Below, piece after piece: positions 26,342 to 36,375 of a stretch of 64,000 nt of DNA. A program made the translations under genes and the position numbers. Under the pieces are notes generated by a model. That model was not told the DNA's origin. It made no database searches and saw only the letters and a program-made list of their open reading frames with translations. The stretch comes from Ancylobacter vacuolatus. Its GTDB lineage: Bacteria; Pseudomonadota; Alphaproteobacteria; Rhizobiales; Xanthobacteraceae. Location of the stretch: contig NZ_JAUSUH010000008.1 in the NCBI RefSeq assembly GCF_030813595.1, positions 1 to 64,000 on the forward strand, in the 5' to 3' direction. Every line of letters starts with the position of its first letter. Positions within the stretch are counted from its first letter, which is position 1.

Positions 26342-27586
26342 TCACAGATCCAGCACGAGCCGGGTCGGGTCTTCCAGCGCTTCCTTGACGCGGACGAGGA
26401 AGGTGACGGCGCCCTTGCCGTCGACGATGCGGTGATCATAGCTCAGCGCCAGATACATCATCGGGCGGGCGACGATCTGGCCCTTCACCACCACCGGGCG
26501 CTCCTCGATGCGGTGCATGCCGAGAATGCCCGACTGCGGCGCGTTGAGGATCGGGGTCGACATCAGCGAGCCGTAGATGCCGCCATTGGTCAGGGTGAAG
26601 GTGCCGCCCTGCATGTCCTCGATGCCGAGCTTGCCGTCGCGCGCCTTGCGGCCGAGGCCAGCAATGGCCTTCTCGATGCCAGCGACCGAGAGCTGGTCCG
26701 CGTCGCGCACCACGGGAACCACCAGGCCCTTGTCGGTGCCGACCGCGATGCCGATGTGGTAATAGTTCTTGTAGACGAGGTCGGTGCCGTCGATCTCGGC
26801 GTTCACCTCAGGCACGTCCTTGAGGGCCTGGATCACCGCCTTGGTGAAGAAGCCCATGAAGCCCAGCTTCACGCCGTGCTTCTTCTCGAACACGTCCTTG
26901 TACTGGGCGCGCAGATTCATCACCGCCGACATGTCGACATCGTTGAAGGTGGTGAGCATCGCCGCCGTGTCCTGCGCGTCCTTCAGACGGCGGGCAATGG
27001 TCTGGCGCAGCTTGGTCATCTTCACGCGCTCTTCGCGCGAGGCGTCATCCGGCGCGGAGGGGGCGCGGGCAGGCGCCGGGGCGCGGGCGGCGGCGGGTGC
27101 CGGCGCGGTGGCCAGCGCGGCGAGCATGTCGCCCTTGGTCACGCGCGCATCCTTGCCGGTGCCGGCGAGCATGGCGGGGTTGAGTCCGCTTTCCGCCGCC
27201 AGCTTGGCGACCGCCGGGCCATTGGCGCCGGAAGACGCGGCAGCCGGGGCCGGCGCTTCAGCCTTGGGAGCTTCAGCCTTGGGGGCCTCGGCCTTCGGAG
27301 CTTCCGCCTTGGCGGGCGCGGCAGCCGGTGCGGCCTTGGCCGCGCCGGAGCCTTCGCCGATGGAGCCGAGCAGCGCGCCGACGCCGACCGTTTCGCCGTC
27401 CTTGGCGATGATCTCGGAGAGCACGCCGGCCGAGGGCGCGGGCACCTCGATCGTGACCTTGTCGGTCTCCAGTTCGACAATGGGTTCATCGGCGACGACG
27501 GTGTCTCCCGCCTTCTTGAACCACTTGCCGATGGTTGCCTCGGTGACCGATTCGCCCAGCGTCGGAACGCGGATCTCGGTGGCCAT
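26342..27586 (-). CDS. sucB: 2-Oxoglutarate dehydrogenase E2, dihydrolipoyl succinyltransferase
   Basis: A 414-residue E2 core enzyme. The lipoyl domain (residues 1-77) has [15 protein letters not shown] with lipoyl-lysine 43. An Ala/Pro-rich linker follows, with three or four KAEAP repeats. The E3/E1-binding domain is around [20 protein letters not shown]. The catalytic domain ends with [19 protein letters not shown], containing the active-site histidine. It transfers the succinyl group to CoA in the TCA cycle. It starts at ATG 27584-27586, 86 bases after sucA. The rest of the operon continues to LysE and lpdA. Confidence 0.94.
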   Translation of the reverse strand: MATEIRVPTLGESVTEATIGKWFKKAGDTVVADEPIVELETDKVTIEVPAPSAGVLSEIIAKDGETVGVGALLGSIGEGSGAAKAAPAAAPAKAEAPKAEAPKAEAPKAEAPAPAAASSGANGPAVAKLAAESGLNPAMLAGTGKDARVTKGDMLAALATAPAPAAARAPAPARAPSAPDDASREERVKMTKLRQTIARRLKDAQDTAAMLTTFNDVDMSAVMNLRAQYKDVFEKKHGVKLGFMGFFTKAVIQALKDVPEVNAEIDGTDLVYKNYYHIGIAVGTDKGLVVPVVRDADQLSVAGIEKAIAGLGRKARDGKLGIEDMQGGTFTLTNGGIYGSLMSTPILNAPQSGILGMHRIEERPVVVKGQIVARPMMYLALSYDHRIVDGKGAVTFLVRVKEALEDPTRLVLDL

Positions 27587-27672
27587 GCTCGTTCTTCCTC
27601 ACCGTTTGCCGGCTGCGGGGCCGGCATTCCCTCGGGTCTTGCGGACTTAGGTCTTGCGGATAGTCGCGATGC

Positions 27673-30654
27673 TCAGCCCAGGGCGTCCTGCAGGAACGCC
27701 TTGAGCTGCGCGAGATGCTTGGACATCAGCCCCGTCGCCGTGGCGGCGGAGGCCGGGCGGCCGGTGTAGCGCGGCCGCGAGGAGGCGGAGCCGGCCTGTT
27801 CCAGCACCCATTCGAGATAGGGCTGCACGAAGGCCCAGCCGCCCTGGTTCTTCGGCTCTTCCTGGCACCAGACGATTTCCGCCTGCTTGAAGCGGCCGAT
27901 TTCCTGCGCCAGCGTCTTGAGCGGGAAGGGGAAGAGCTGTTCGACGCGCATCAAATAGATGTCGTCCAGCCCCCGGCGCTCGCGCTCCTCATAGAGGTCG
28001 TAATAGACCTTGCCCGAGCACAGCACGACACGGCGGATCTCGCTGTCCGGCTTCAGCGTCACCGCCTCGGCCGGCAGGGCGGCGGCGAAGTTGCGGTCGG
28101 CATCGTCCCACAGCACGCGGTGGAAGGTGGTCTGCGGCCCAAACTCCGCCAGCGTCGAGACGGCGCGCTTGTGGCGCAGCAGGCTCTTCGGCGTCATCAG
28201 GATCAGCGGCTTGCGGAAGTCGCGCTTGAGCTGGCGGCGCAGGGCGTGGAAATAGTTCGCCGGCGTCGTCAGGTTGGCGACCTGCATGTTGTCCTCGGCG
28301 CACATCTGCAGATAGCGCTCCAGACGGGCGGAGGAATGCTCCGGCCCCTGGCCCTCATAGCCATGCGGCAGCAGGCAGACCAGGCCGGACATGCGCAGCC
28401 ATTTGCGCTCGCCGGAGGAGAGGAACTGGTCGAAGATCACCTGCGCGCCATTGGCGAAGTCGCCGAACTGGGCTTCCCACATGGTCAGCGCGTTCGGCTC
28501 GGAGAGCGAGTAGCCATACTCAAAACCGAGCACGGCCTCTTCCGAGAGCATCGAGTTAATGACCTCGTAATGCGCCTGCCCTTCCCGCACATGGTTGAAC
28601 GGGGTGTGGCGCTCCTCGGTCTCCTGGTCGATCAGCACCGAATGGCGCTGCGAGAAGGTGCCGCGCTCGCTGTCCTGGCCGGACAGGCGCACCGGATGGC
28701 CGTCCAGCAGCAGCGAGGAGAAGGCCAGCGCCTCCGCCGTCGACCAGTCGATGCCGGCGCCGTCGTCAAGGATCGCCTTGCGGCGGGCGTCGAGGAAGCG
28801 CTGGATGGTGCGGTGGACGTGGAAGCCTTCCGGCACGGTGGTGATGCGGGTGCCGATCTCGCGCAGCTCGTCGAAATCGACGCCGGTGACGCCGCGGCGC
28901 GGATCGTCCTCGGCGGCGGCGGCCTTCAGCCCGGCCCAGCGGCCGTCGAGCCAGTCGGCCTTGTTCGGCTTGTAGGCCTGGCCGGCCTCATATTCGATGT
29001 CGAGCTTCGAGCGCCATTCGGCGCGCATGCCGTCGATCTCGCCCGGCGCGATCACGCCCTCGGCTTCCAGCTTGCGCGAATACAGCTCCAGCGTGGAGGG
29101 GTGCTGCTTGATGAGCTTGTACATCAAGGGCTGGGTGAAGGCGGGTTCGTCGCCCTCATTATGGCCGAAGCGGCGGTAGCAGAACATGTCCACCACGACA
29201 GGCTTGCGGAAGCGCTGGCGGAATTCGGTGGCGATCTTGGCGGCGAAGGTCACGGCCTCGGGGTCGTCGCCATTCACGTGGAAGATCGGCGCCTCGATGG
29301 TCTTGGCGACATCCGACGGGTAGGGCGAGGAACGCGAGAAGCGCGGATAGGTGGTGAAGCCGATCTGGTTGTTGATGATGAAGTGGATCGAGCCGCCGGT
29401 GCGGTGTCCCTTCAGTCCCGACAGGCCGAGGCATTCGGCCACCACGCCCTGGCCGGCGAAGGCGGCGTCGCCATGCAGCAGCAGCGGCATCACCTGGGTG
29501 CGCTCGGCGTCGTGCAGCAAATCCTGCTTGGCGCGCGACTTGCCCAGCACCACCGGGTCGACGATTTCCAGATGCGAGGGATTGGCGGTCAGCGACAGGT
29601 GGACCTGGTTGCCGTCGAACTCGCGGTCGGAGGAGGCGCCGAGATGGTACTTCACATCGCCGGAGCCCTCGACCTCGTCGGGCGCCCAGGAGCCGCCCTT
29701 GAACTCGTGGAACAGCGCGCGGTGCGGCTTGCCCATCACTTGCGTCAGCACGTTCAGCCGGCCGCGATGGGCCATGCCGAGCACGATTTCCTTCACGCCG
29801 AGATTGCCGCCGCGCTTGATGATCTGCTCCAGCGCCGGGATCAGGCTCTCCGCGCCGTCAAGGCCGAAGCGCTTGGTGCCGGTGTAGCGGACATCGAGGA
29901 ACTTCTCGAAGCCCTCGGCCTCCACCAGCTTGTTGAGGATGGCGCGCTTGCCCTCGCGGGTGAAGGTGATTTCCTTGTCCGGGCCTTCGATCCGCTCCTG
30001 GATCCACGCCTTCTCCTCGGGGGAGGAGATGTGCATGAACTCGACGCCGAGCGTGGCGCAATAGGTGCGCTGGAGGATGGCGACCATCTGGCGGACGGTG
30101 GCGAACTCCAGGCCCAGCACATGGTCGATGAAAATCGGCCGGTCGAGATCAGCCTCGCGGAAGCCATAGGAGGCGGGGTCGAGCTCGGGCGCGGCGCGCA
30201 CCGGCTCAAGACCCAGCGGGTCGAGCTTGGCGTGCAGATGGCCGCGCATGCGGTAGGCGCGGATCATCATCAGCGCCTTGACGGAATCGCGGGTGGCCTG
30301 CTGGACATCGGCGCTGGACAGCTCGACGCCGGCCTTCTGAGCCTTCTCGCTCGCCTTGGCCTCGACCTTGCGGCCGATCGCCTTCTCCACCTCGATCCAC
30401 TGCCCGTCCATCGCCGAGACGAGCTCGCCATTGGCGTGGATCGGCCAGCCCTCCTTCTTCCAGGAGGCGCCACGGGCGCTCTTCTCGACATCGGCCGGGG
30501 CGTCCTTCAGCCCGGCGAAGAAGGCCTGCCACTCGGCGTCCACCGAGTTGGGGTCGGCCTCATAGCGGGCATAGAGGTCCTCGATCCAGGCCGCATTGGC
30601 TCCGTAGAGGAAGGAGGTATTGAGGAAGGTCTCGTTCACGTCCGCGCGCGACAT
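27673..30654 (-). CDS. sucA: 2-Oxoglutarate dehydrogenase E1 component
   Basis: A 993-residue ThDP-dependent decarboxylase, full length for the family. It begins NETFLNTSFLYGANAAWIEDLY, the usual E1o N-terminus. LGMAHRGRLNVL binds the cofactor diphosphate, HGDAAFAGQGVVAECLGL and NNQIGFTTYP complete the ThDP/Mg site, and the transketolase-like half has ALTMWEAQFGDFANGAQVIFDQF and LPHGYEGQGPEHSSARLER. It decarboxylates 2-oxoglutarate and reductively succinylates SucB. CCAGGAG is located seven bases before ATG 30654. The genes usually found between mdh and sucA in this order (sucC, sucD) are absent; a 328-base gap is there instead. Confidence 0.96.
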   Translation of the reverse strand: MSRADVNETFLNTSFLYGANAAWIEDLYARYEADPNSVDAEWQAFFAGLKDAPADVEKSARGASWKKEGWPIHANGELVSAMDGQWIEVEKAIGRKVEAKASEKAQKAGVELSSADVQQATRDSVKALMMIRAYRMRGHLHAKLDPLGLEPVRAAPELDPASYGFREADLDRPIFIDHVLGLEFATVRQMVAILQRTYCATLGVEFMHISSPEEKAWIQERIEGPDKEITFTREGKRAILNKLVEAEGFEKFLDVRYTGTKRFGLDGAESLIPALEQIIKRGGNLGVKEIVLGMAHRGRLNVLTQVMGKPHRALFHEFKGGSWAPDEVEGSGDVKYHLGASSDREFDGNQVHLSLTANPSHLEIVDPVVLGKSRAKQDLLHDAERTQVMPLLLHGDAAFAGQGVVAECLGLSGLKGHRTGGSIHFIINNQIGFTTYPRFSRSSPYPSDVAKTIEAPIFHVNGDDPEAVTFAAKIATEFRQRFRKPVVVDMFCYRRFGHNEGDEPAFTQPLMYKLIKQHPSTLELYSRKLEAEGVIAPGEIDGMRAEWRSKLDIEYEAGQAYKPNKADWLDGRWAGLKAAAAEDDPRRGVTGVDFDELREIGTRITTVPEGFHVHRTIQRFLDARRKAILDDGAGIDWSTAEALAFSSLLLDGHPVRLSGQDSERGTFSQRHSVLIDQETEERHTPFNHVREGQAHYEVINSMLSEEAVLGFEYGYSLSEPNALTMWEAQFGDFANGAQVIFDQFLSSGERKWLRMSGLVCLLPHGYEGQGPEHSSARLERYLQMCAEDNMQVANLTTPANYFHALRRQLKRDFRKPLILMTPKSLLRHKRAVSTLAEFGPQTTFHRVLWDDADRNFAAALPAEAVTLKPDSEIRRVVLCSGKVYYDLYEERERRGLDDIYLMRVEQLFPFPLKTLAQEIGRFKQAEIVWCQEEPKNQGGWAFVQPYLEWVLEQAGSASSRPRYTGRPASAATATGLMSKHLAQLKAFLQDALG

Positions 30655-30804
30655 CGTCGGCTCCTGGGGGACCGTTCGGGTCCGGTGGCAGTGCTTTCTT
30701 GCCGAAGAGCGCCCGAGGCCGGTGCCCCGGGCTCACTGCGGTGCTCCGCAACGCGAAGCGAAAGTCGGGTAGGCTTTATATAGGTCGCGTATTCACCTCG
30801 GGAA

Positions 30805-30906
30805 TGCCGCAGGAATGCGGCACGGCGATGCGAAAATGCGTGACCTCAAGCATAAGCAATACCGGGACCGGCCTGCCCGGCACCAGCGGCGGGACCCTCC
30901 CGCCGC
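30805..30906. promoter_or_regulatory. Mdh-sucA gap with two hairpins
   Basis: The gap 30655-30982 has no gene. It holds a hairpin at 30805-30822 (TGCCGCA, loop GGAA, TGCGGCA) upstream of sucA, next to AT-rich sequence around 30770-30795 that could be the sucA promoter. A second hairpin at 30886-30906 has a 9-bp stem and CCC loop (GCGGCGGGA) downstream of mdh and may be its terminator, though no U-tract follows on the minus strand. Confidence 0.4.
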
Positions 30907-30982
30907 CCATAATCGGCCCGAAGGCCGTTCACGTCCTCGCGACAGGGGCGCCGGGGCGCCCGCGCCGGAGGCCGGGCATCGA

Positions 30983-32011
<1,029 letters not shown>

Positions 32012-32085
32012 TTATCGCTGCGTGGTTCAAGCGAGGAAGGCCGTTGAGGTAAATACGCCCGAGTACAACTTTCGGACCAAGTACT

Positions 32086-32100
32086 GGTATACGAAATACC
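32086..32100 (-). promoter_or_regulatory. Inverted repeat in the mdh promoter region
   Basis: GGTAT-ACGAA-ATACC, perfect 5-base arms with a 5-base spacer, about 138 bases upstream of mdh and within AT-richer sequence. The same arm-and-spacer layout, with different sequence, occurs before sdhC at 7139-7155. The binding protein is unknown. Confidence 0.35.
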
Positions 32101-32126
32101 TGCCAGCGACGGGGGCGGGTGATGTT

Positions 32127-32849
32127 CTAGCGGCGCCGACTGGCGAGATCTTCCATGAGTTCGATCTGGATTGCCTGGATTTCCGCCAGGCGCTCCCATT
32201 GCCGCGTGAGCATGTGGTCGATCTTCTCGTGCAGATGGCGGATTTCCAGCTCGGCCTTCAGATTGACGCGGTAGTCATTCTCCGAGCGTCGCCGGTCCTT
32301 CGCCTCCTGACGTTTCTGGCTCATCATGATGACGGGCGCTTGAAGGGCGGCGACGCAGGACAGCACCAGGTTCAGCAGGATGAACGGGTAGGGGTCGAAA
32401 GCGCCCATCAGCCCGGCGATGTTCAGCGCCATCCAGAGATTGATGAACACCATGAACGAGATGATGAAGGTCCAGCTGCCGCCGAAGGAGGCGATGGCGT
32501 CGGCGGCGCGCTCGCCGAAGGTGCGCCCGAGCTCGATCTCGTCCTCGATATTCTCGGTGAGGATGTCGTTGGCCGCGAGGCTGGCGATGACGTCGTGGTC
32601 AAGCTCGCTGAGGTCGCCGCGCTCGGCCTTCAGCGTGGCAGCGATATAGGCGCTGCGCTCCTTCGCCAGCGCCTTGCGCGAGATATAGGCATCGGGCGCG
32701 ATGTCGGGATGCAGCGCCCTTATGTGGTCGGCAAGGCCCGGCCGCAGCATGTCGAGGCGCAGGCCATCGCGCGCGGAAACGATCTCGCCGGTGAGGGCGC
32801 AGCTGTGATGCGGGGGGTGTTCGTGCGAGTGGGGGGCGTGCGTGCTCAT
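32127..32849 (-). CDS. DUF1003 membrane protein
   Basis: A 240-residue protein of the DUF1003 family. It begins with a histidine-rich stretch (THAPHSHEHPPHHS), then LTGEIVSARDGLR. The core has GERAADAIASFGGSWTFIISF, FINLWMALNIAGLMGAFDPYPFILLNLVLSCVAALQAPVIMMSQ (two helices), and ends in a charged helical tail likely to be a coiled coil (EIRHLHEKIDHMLTRQWERL). The function of the family is unknown. The start is ATG 32849, with GGAAGG upstream; a frame open to 33065 runs into zapE and is not homologous. The His-rich N-terminus may bind metal. Confidence 0.82.
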   Translation of the reverse strand: MSTHAPHSHEHPPHHSCALTGEIVSARDGLRLDMLRPGLADHIRALHPDIAPDAYISRKALAKERSAYIAATLKAERGDLSELDHDVIASLAANDILTENIEDEIELGRTFGERAADAIASFGGSWTFIISFMVFINLWMALNIAGLMGAFDPYPFILLNLVLSCVAALQAPVIMMSQKRQEAKDRRRSENDYRVNLKAELEIRHLHEKIDHMLTRQWERLAEIQAIQIELMEDLASRRR

Positions 32850-32947
32850 GCGGAAGCCTTCCCGGGCGGGGTATTTCGCGGTGAGGCGCCCGCCGGGCGG
32901 GCGTCCTTGGCATGCGGTAAGGGCCGGGCCGCCATGCAGCGCTTCCT

Positions 32948-34168
32948 TCAGGTCTCGACGAGGCCGGTCGTGTTGCCGCTGGCGTGCGAATCGCCACGCC
33001 CATGCGGGCGGGCGATATAGTCGTCGGAGCGCATCTCGTGCAGGCGCGAAACGGTGCGCGCCCATTCAAAGGCTTCCGCGCCCTCGGTGCCGAGGTAGAG
33101 TTGCTCGGGCTCGGCGGGGGCGGAGGCGACCACCTTCACGCCCTTCTCATACAGCTCGTCGATCAGCGTGATGAAGCGCTTGGCCTCGTTGCGCGTGTCC
33201 TGGTCGAGCTGGGGAATATGGTCGATGACCAGCGTGTGGTAGGTCCGCGCCAGGCGCAGATAGTCGGTGGCGCCCAGCGGCACGCCGCACAGATCGGCGA
33301 AGGTGAAGCGGGCGCCGCCGCCGCCGGCGCGCGGCACCGGGATGGTCCGCGCGCCTGACGTGACACGGGCGGGGGCGCCGCCGTCAATGCCGGCGATGCG
33401 GTGCCAGACCTTGTCCATCTCGCGGTCGATATCGGCCATGGTCTCGTGCGCCGCCGGCACATACCAGGTGCGGGCGCCGCCGAGCTTTTCCATCCGGTAG
33501 TCGGTGGGCGATTCGATCCGCACCACTTCCATGTGCTGCTCGATCATGGCGATGAACGGCAGGAACAGCGCCCGGTTGAGGCCGCCCTTATAGAGATCGT
33601 CCGGGGCGACATTGGAGGTGGCGACGATGACCACGCCGAGATCGAACAGTTTTTCGAACAGGCGGCCGAGGATCATCGCGTCGGCGATGTCGGTGACGTG
33701 GAACTCGTCGAAGCACAAGAGCCACGCTTCCTCATAGAGCGCGGCGGCGACCGGGGCGATGGGGTCGCCGTCCTTCAGTCGGCCTTCCTTCATGTCCTTG
33801 CGCACCTGGAAGATGCGGGCGTGGACATCGGCCATGAATTCGTGGAAATGCGCCCGCCGCTTGCGCTTGCGCACCGCCACGCTCTCATAGAACAGGTCGA
33901 CCAGCATGGTCTTGCCGCGCCCGACGGCGCCATGGATGTAAAGGCCGCGCACCCGGGGAATGCTGTCCTCGCGCCGCGCGAACAGCCAGCCCAGCGCCGA
34001 GGATTTGCGGGCGAGGCGGCGGGAGGCGATTCGCTGCTCCAGGCTCGCCAGCGCCCCGACCACCCGGGCCTGGCCGGCATCGGGCGTGATGTCGCCGGCC
34101 GCCATGCGGGCGACATATCGTGCGGCGAGCACCGAGCCGCCGGCTTCCGCCGCCACCATTTCCGCCAT
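32948..34168 (-). CDS. zapE: Cell division ATPase ZapE (AFG1 family)
   Basis: A 406-residue AAA-type ATPase. GLYIHGAVGRGKTMLVDLFY is Walker A, LLCFDEFHVTDIADAMIL Walker B with its sensor, and VVIVATSNVAPDDLYKGGLNR the family motif. RFTFADLCGVPLGATDYLRLA follows. The AFG1-like ATPase ZapE interacts with FtsZ and the divisome in E. coli. The start is ATG 34168 (MAEMVAAEAGG); the upstream extension of 49 codons has no ATG nearby and no homology. A set of four GTTGCG direct repeats lies 49-100 bases upstream. zapE near mdh is usual in related bacteria. Confidence 0.9.
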   Translation of the reverse strand: MAEMVAAEAGGSVLAARYVARMAAGDITPDAGQARVVGALASLEQRIASRRLARKSSALGWLFARREDSIPRVRGLYIHGAVGRGKTMLVDLFYESVAVRKRKRRAHFHEFMADVHARIFQVRKDMKEGRLKDGDPIAPVAAALYEEAWLLCFDEFHVTDIADAMILGRLFEKLFDLGVVIVATSNVAPDDLYKGGLNRALFLPFIAMIEQHMEVVRIESPTDYRMEKLGGARTWYVPAAHETMADIDREMDKVWHRIAGIDGGAPARVTSGARTIPVPRAGGGGARFTFADLCGVPLGATDYLRLARTYHTLVIDHIPQLDQDTRNEAKRFITLIDELYEKGVKVVASAPAEPEQLYLGTEGAEAFEWARTVSRLHEMRSDDYIARPHGRGDSHASGNTTGLVET

Positions 34169-34216
34169 ATTGGGGCACCCCGCAATGTTGCAGCGCACGC
34201 TTATCGTTAGCCGGCC

Positions 34217-34266
34217 GTTGCGGCAAGGGTTGCGAAAGACTACCGTTGCGAAAGGCAAGCGTTGCG
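34217..34266 (-). repeat. Four GTTGCG direct repeats upstream of zapE
   Basis: GTTGCG begins at 34217, 34229, 34245 and 34261, mostly followed by a purine-rich AAAG or CAAG. The spacing is 12, 16 and 16 bases. They sit 49-98 bases upstream of the zapE start. The regular spacing suggests a binding array, but chance in GC-rich sequence cannot be excluded. The rest of the 302-base gap 34169-34470 shows nothing clear. Confidence 0.4.
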
Positions 34267-34470
34267 CAAGCCTAGCCAAGGAAAGACAGCTCCCCCCGCC
34301 TCGGCCGCGTGGCACTGAGGAACGGCGCCAGTGCGCGGCTCATCCCCGCAAAATGCATGGCAGGGCGGCGGGAACCGATGGGCGGTTCGCGCGTTATTTC
34401 TGGTTTGCCTTGACCCGCTCACATTTCTCCCCCCACACTCGCCGCGCTTCTCCAGACGGGTGAGACCGGA

Positions 34471-35364
34471 ATGCGGGTGCGGGGCTTTGGCGATTCTGGC
34501 GGAAAGGCCCCGGTTGGGCGGGCCGTGACCGTGGCGTTTACCGTGGCCTGCGGGATCGGCGTGTGCGGCGCGCCAGCGGCGGCGGCGGAGCGCAACGCCT
34601 CGACCTCGGCCAGCCTGCCCTCCTCCGCCATCATCATCGATCGCGATGACCGTCTTTCCCGCGACGACTATTCCCGCACCTTCGGCCTGACACCGGCCGC
34701 TATGGCCTCGCGCTTCGGCGCGACCGGCCTGGTGCGCTGCGGCTCGGCCGTGGGCACCGGCCAGCTGGTGGGCGCCAACAACGTGCTGGTGACGGCCTCG
34801 CATGTGCTGTTCACCCCGGGCGGCGAGCCGCGCGGGCGGGGCGCAGACTGCACCTTCGAGATCACCGCCGGCGGTAGCCGGCAGAAGGTTTCGGTCGATG
34901 TCGACAAGGTGGTGTGCGGCGCCCGCGAGCCCTATGGCCAGCCGGCGGTGAAGGATTGGGCGGTGGTGCCGCTCGCCGGAGCGGTGAAGGGCGTGAAGCC
35001 CTATATGCCCGGCACGATGCAGGTGCCGGGCAATATCGTGCTGGCGGCGGCGGCGCGGAGCGGCGGCCAGGAATATTATTCGCTGCAGAACTGCCAGGCC
35101 CGCAAGGTGACGACCACGGCGTCGAGCGGCCTGCGGGAAGTCGCGATCGACTGTGACGCCGAGGGCGGCGTCTCCGGCGCGGCGATGCTGTCGCCGGACG
35201 GGGCGTTCCTGGGCGTCTATGTCGGCTTCCGCTCGGCCCATCCCGGCAAGGTCGGCCCGTTCTCGATGAGCCATTATAATTTCGGCCTGTCGGCCGATGG
35301 CGCCCTGCGCGAGGCGATCACCGAGGTGGTGACGCGGGCCCGCACGCTGAGCGCCAGCCGCTAG
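34471..35364 (+). CDS. Secreted trypsin-like serine protease
   Basis: A 297-residue exported protein with a signal peptide ending at GAPAAAAE. The chymotrypsin-fold triad is visible: LVTASHVLF (His), VKDWAVVPL (Asp) and GGVSGAAML (Ser, in the context G-x-S-G). Four to six cysteines (LVRCGS, ADCTFE, KVVCGA, QNCQAR, IDCDAE) probably form disulfides. It acts in the periplasm or outside. It has no PDZ domain, so it is not DegP-like, and its target is unknown. It is divergent from zapE and monocistronic. Confidence 0.8.
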   Translation: MRVRGFGDSGGKAPVGRAVTVAFTVACGIGVCGAPAAAAERNASTSASLPSSAIIIDRDDRLSRDDYSRTFGLTPAAMASRFGATGLVRCGSAVGTGQLVGANNVLVTASHVLFTPGGEPRGRGADCTFEITAGGSRQKVSVDVDKVVCGAREPYGQPAVKDWAVVPLAGAVKGVKPYMPGTMQVPGNIVLAAAARSGGQEYYSLQNCQARKVTTTASSGLREVAIDCDAEGGVSGAAMLSPDGAFLGVYVGFRSAHPGKVGPFSMSHYNFGLSADGALREAITEVVTRARTLSASR

Positions 35365-35592
35365 GCCCCACTCTCTGGCGCCGGCGGGAGAGACGGCCCA
35401 CGCTGGTGGCACGCGCAGGCTCGCGTCATCTGCGGCCCTACGCATTGGCGCATCGCCGGCGGCGGCGTAGACTGGCGCCGGCTCGCCGAGGCCGCATGCG
35501 AGCCATGCAGATGCAGGAGTTGTCTCGTTGTGCGGTGCGCATATTTATGCTGCGCCGCAATAATAATCCGCGGTCCCGTCGAGGCCGAGCCC

Positions 35593-36243
35593 ATGACACC
35601 GTCCGCCGCCCCTTCATCTGCCGCGCCGCAGGCGCCGCATGCCCCACCGTCCCCCGCGATGGCGCGGCTGCCCGGCAGCATCCGCAAGCTGGTGCCGGCG
35701 GAACGCGAGGCGATACTGGCGCATCTGCTGCGGCTCGATCCGCTGAGCCGCTTCATGCGCTTCGGCGGCGTGGTTTCCGACAACGCGCTGGCCCGCCATG
35801 CGACCCGCCTTGTCTCCGGCGAGGCGAGTGCCATCGGTTATTTCGTCGAGGGCGATTTGCGGGCGGTGGCGGAGCTGCACCCGCTCGGCACGCGCCCGGG
35901 TAAGCCGGCGGCGGCCGAGGCGGCGTTCAGCGTCGAGCGCCCCTGGCAGGGCAAGGGCATCGGCTCGGCGCTGATGAAGCATCTGGTGCTGCTGGCGCAG
36001 AATCGCGGCATCGAGGAATTGCAGGTGGTGTTCCTGCCCAATAACGGGCCGATGCGGAACCTCGCCGTGCACCACGCGGCCGATCTCCAGCTCGACGACG
36101 AGGAGATGGTCGGGCGCATGCGCGCCCCGCGCGCCACCTTCTTCTCGCAGGCCCGCGAATTCATCGGCGACATCTTCGCCGTCTTCTCCTCCGCCGCCGA
36201 CCTGCAGGAGCGGATGCTGCCGCCGCATCTGCGGGGCAACTGA
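35593..36243 (+). CDS. GNAT family acetyltransferase
   Basis: A 216-residue N-acetyltransferase. After a 30-residue Ala/Pro-rich start, the GNAT fold runs from IRKLVPAEREAIL. Motif A, binding acetyl-CoA, is AFSVERPWQGKGIGSALMKHLV (R/Q-x-x-G-x-G). FLPNNGPMRNLAVHHAAD is motif B. The C-terminal 50 residues form a helical extension. The start is ATG 35593. The substrate is unknown; proteins of this arrangement are common in the Hyphomicrobiales. A CCTGCC-TC-GGCAGG hairpin (36252-36265) follows the stop. Confidence 0.8.
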   Translation: MTPSAAPSSAAPQAPHAPPSPAMARLPGSIRKLVPAEREAILAHLLRLDPLSRFMRFGGVVSDNALARHATRLVSGEASAIGYFVEGDLRAVAELHPLGTRPGKPAAAEAAFSVERPWQGKGIGSALMKHLVLLAQNRGIEELQVVFLPNNGPMRNLAVHHAADLQLDDEEMVGRMRAPRATFFSQAREFIGDIFAVFSSAADLQERMLPPHLRGN

Positions 36244-36375
36244 CGCGCAGACCTGCCTCGGCAGGAGCGGGCCGTGGCCCCCGGCCGTGCCCCCCCCGCC
36301 TCGACCCGTGGCCTTGACTTGGCCTTGATCGGGACTGAGAGAGGTCGGCCACTGGCTCCAATCCGCCCCGGCACG

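Noticed and set aside
27715-30783. A 1022-codon open frame opposite sucA
   Set aside because: It is the antisense of a fully conserved sucA. High GC and biased codons leave the reverse frame open; it has no recognisable motif.
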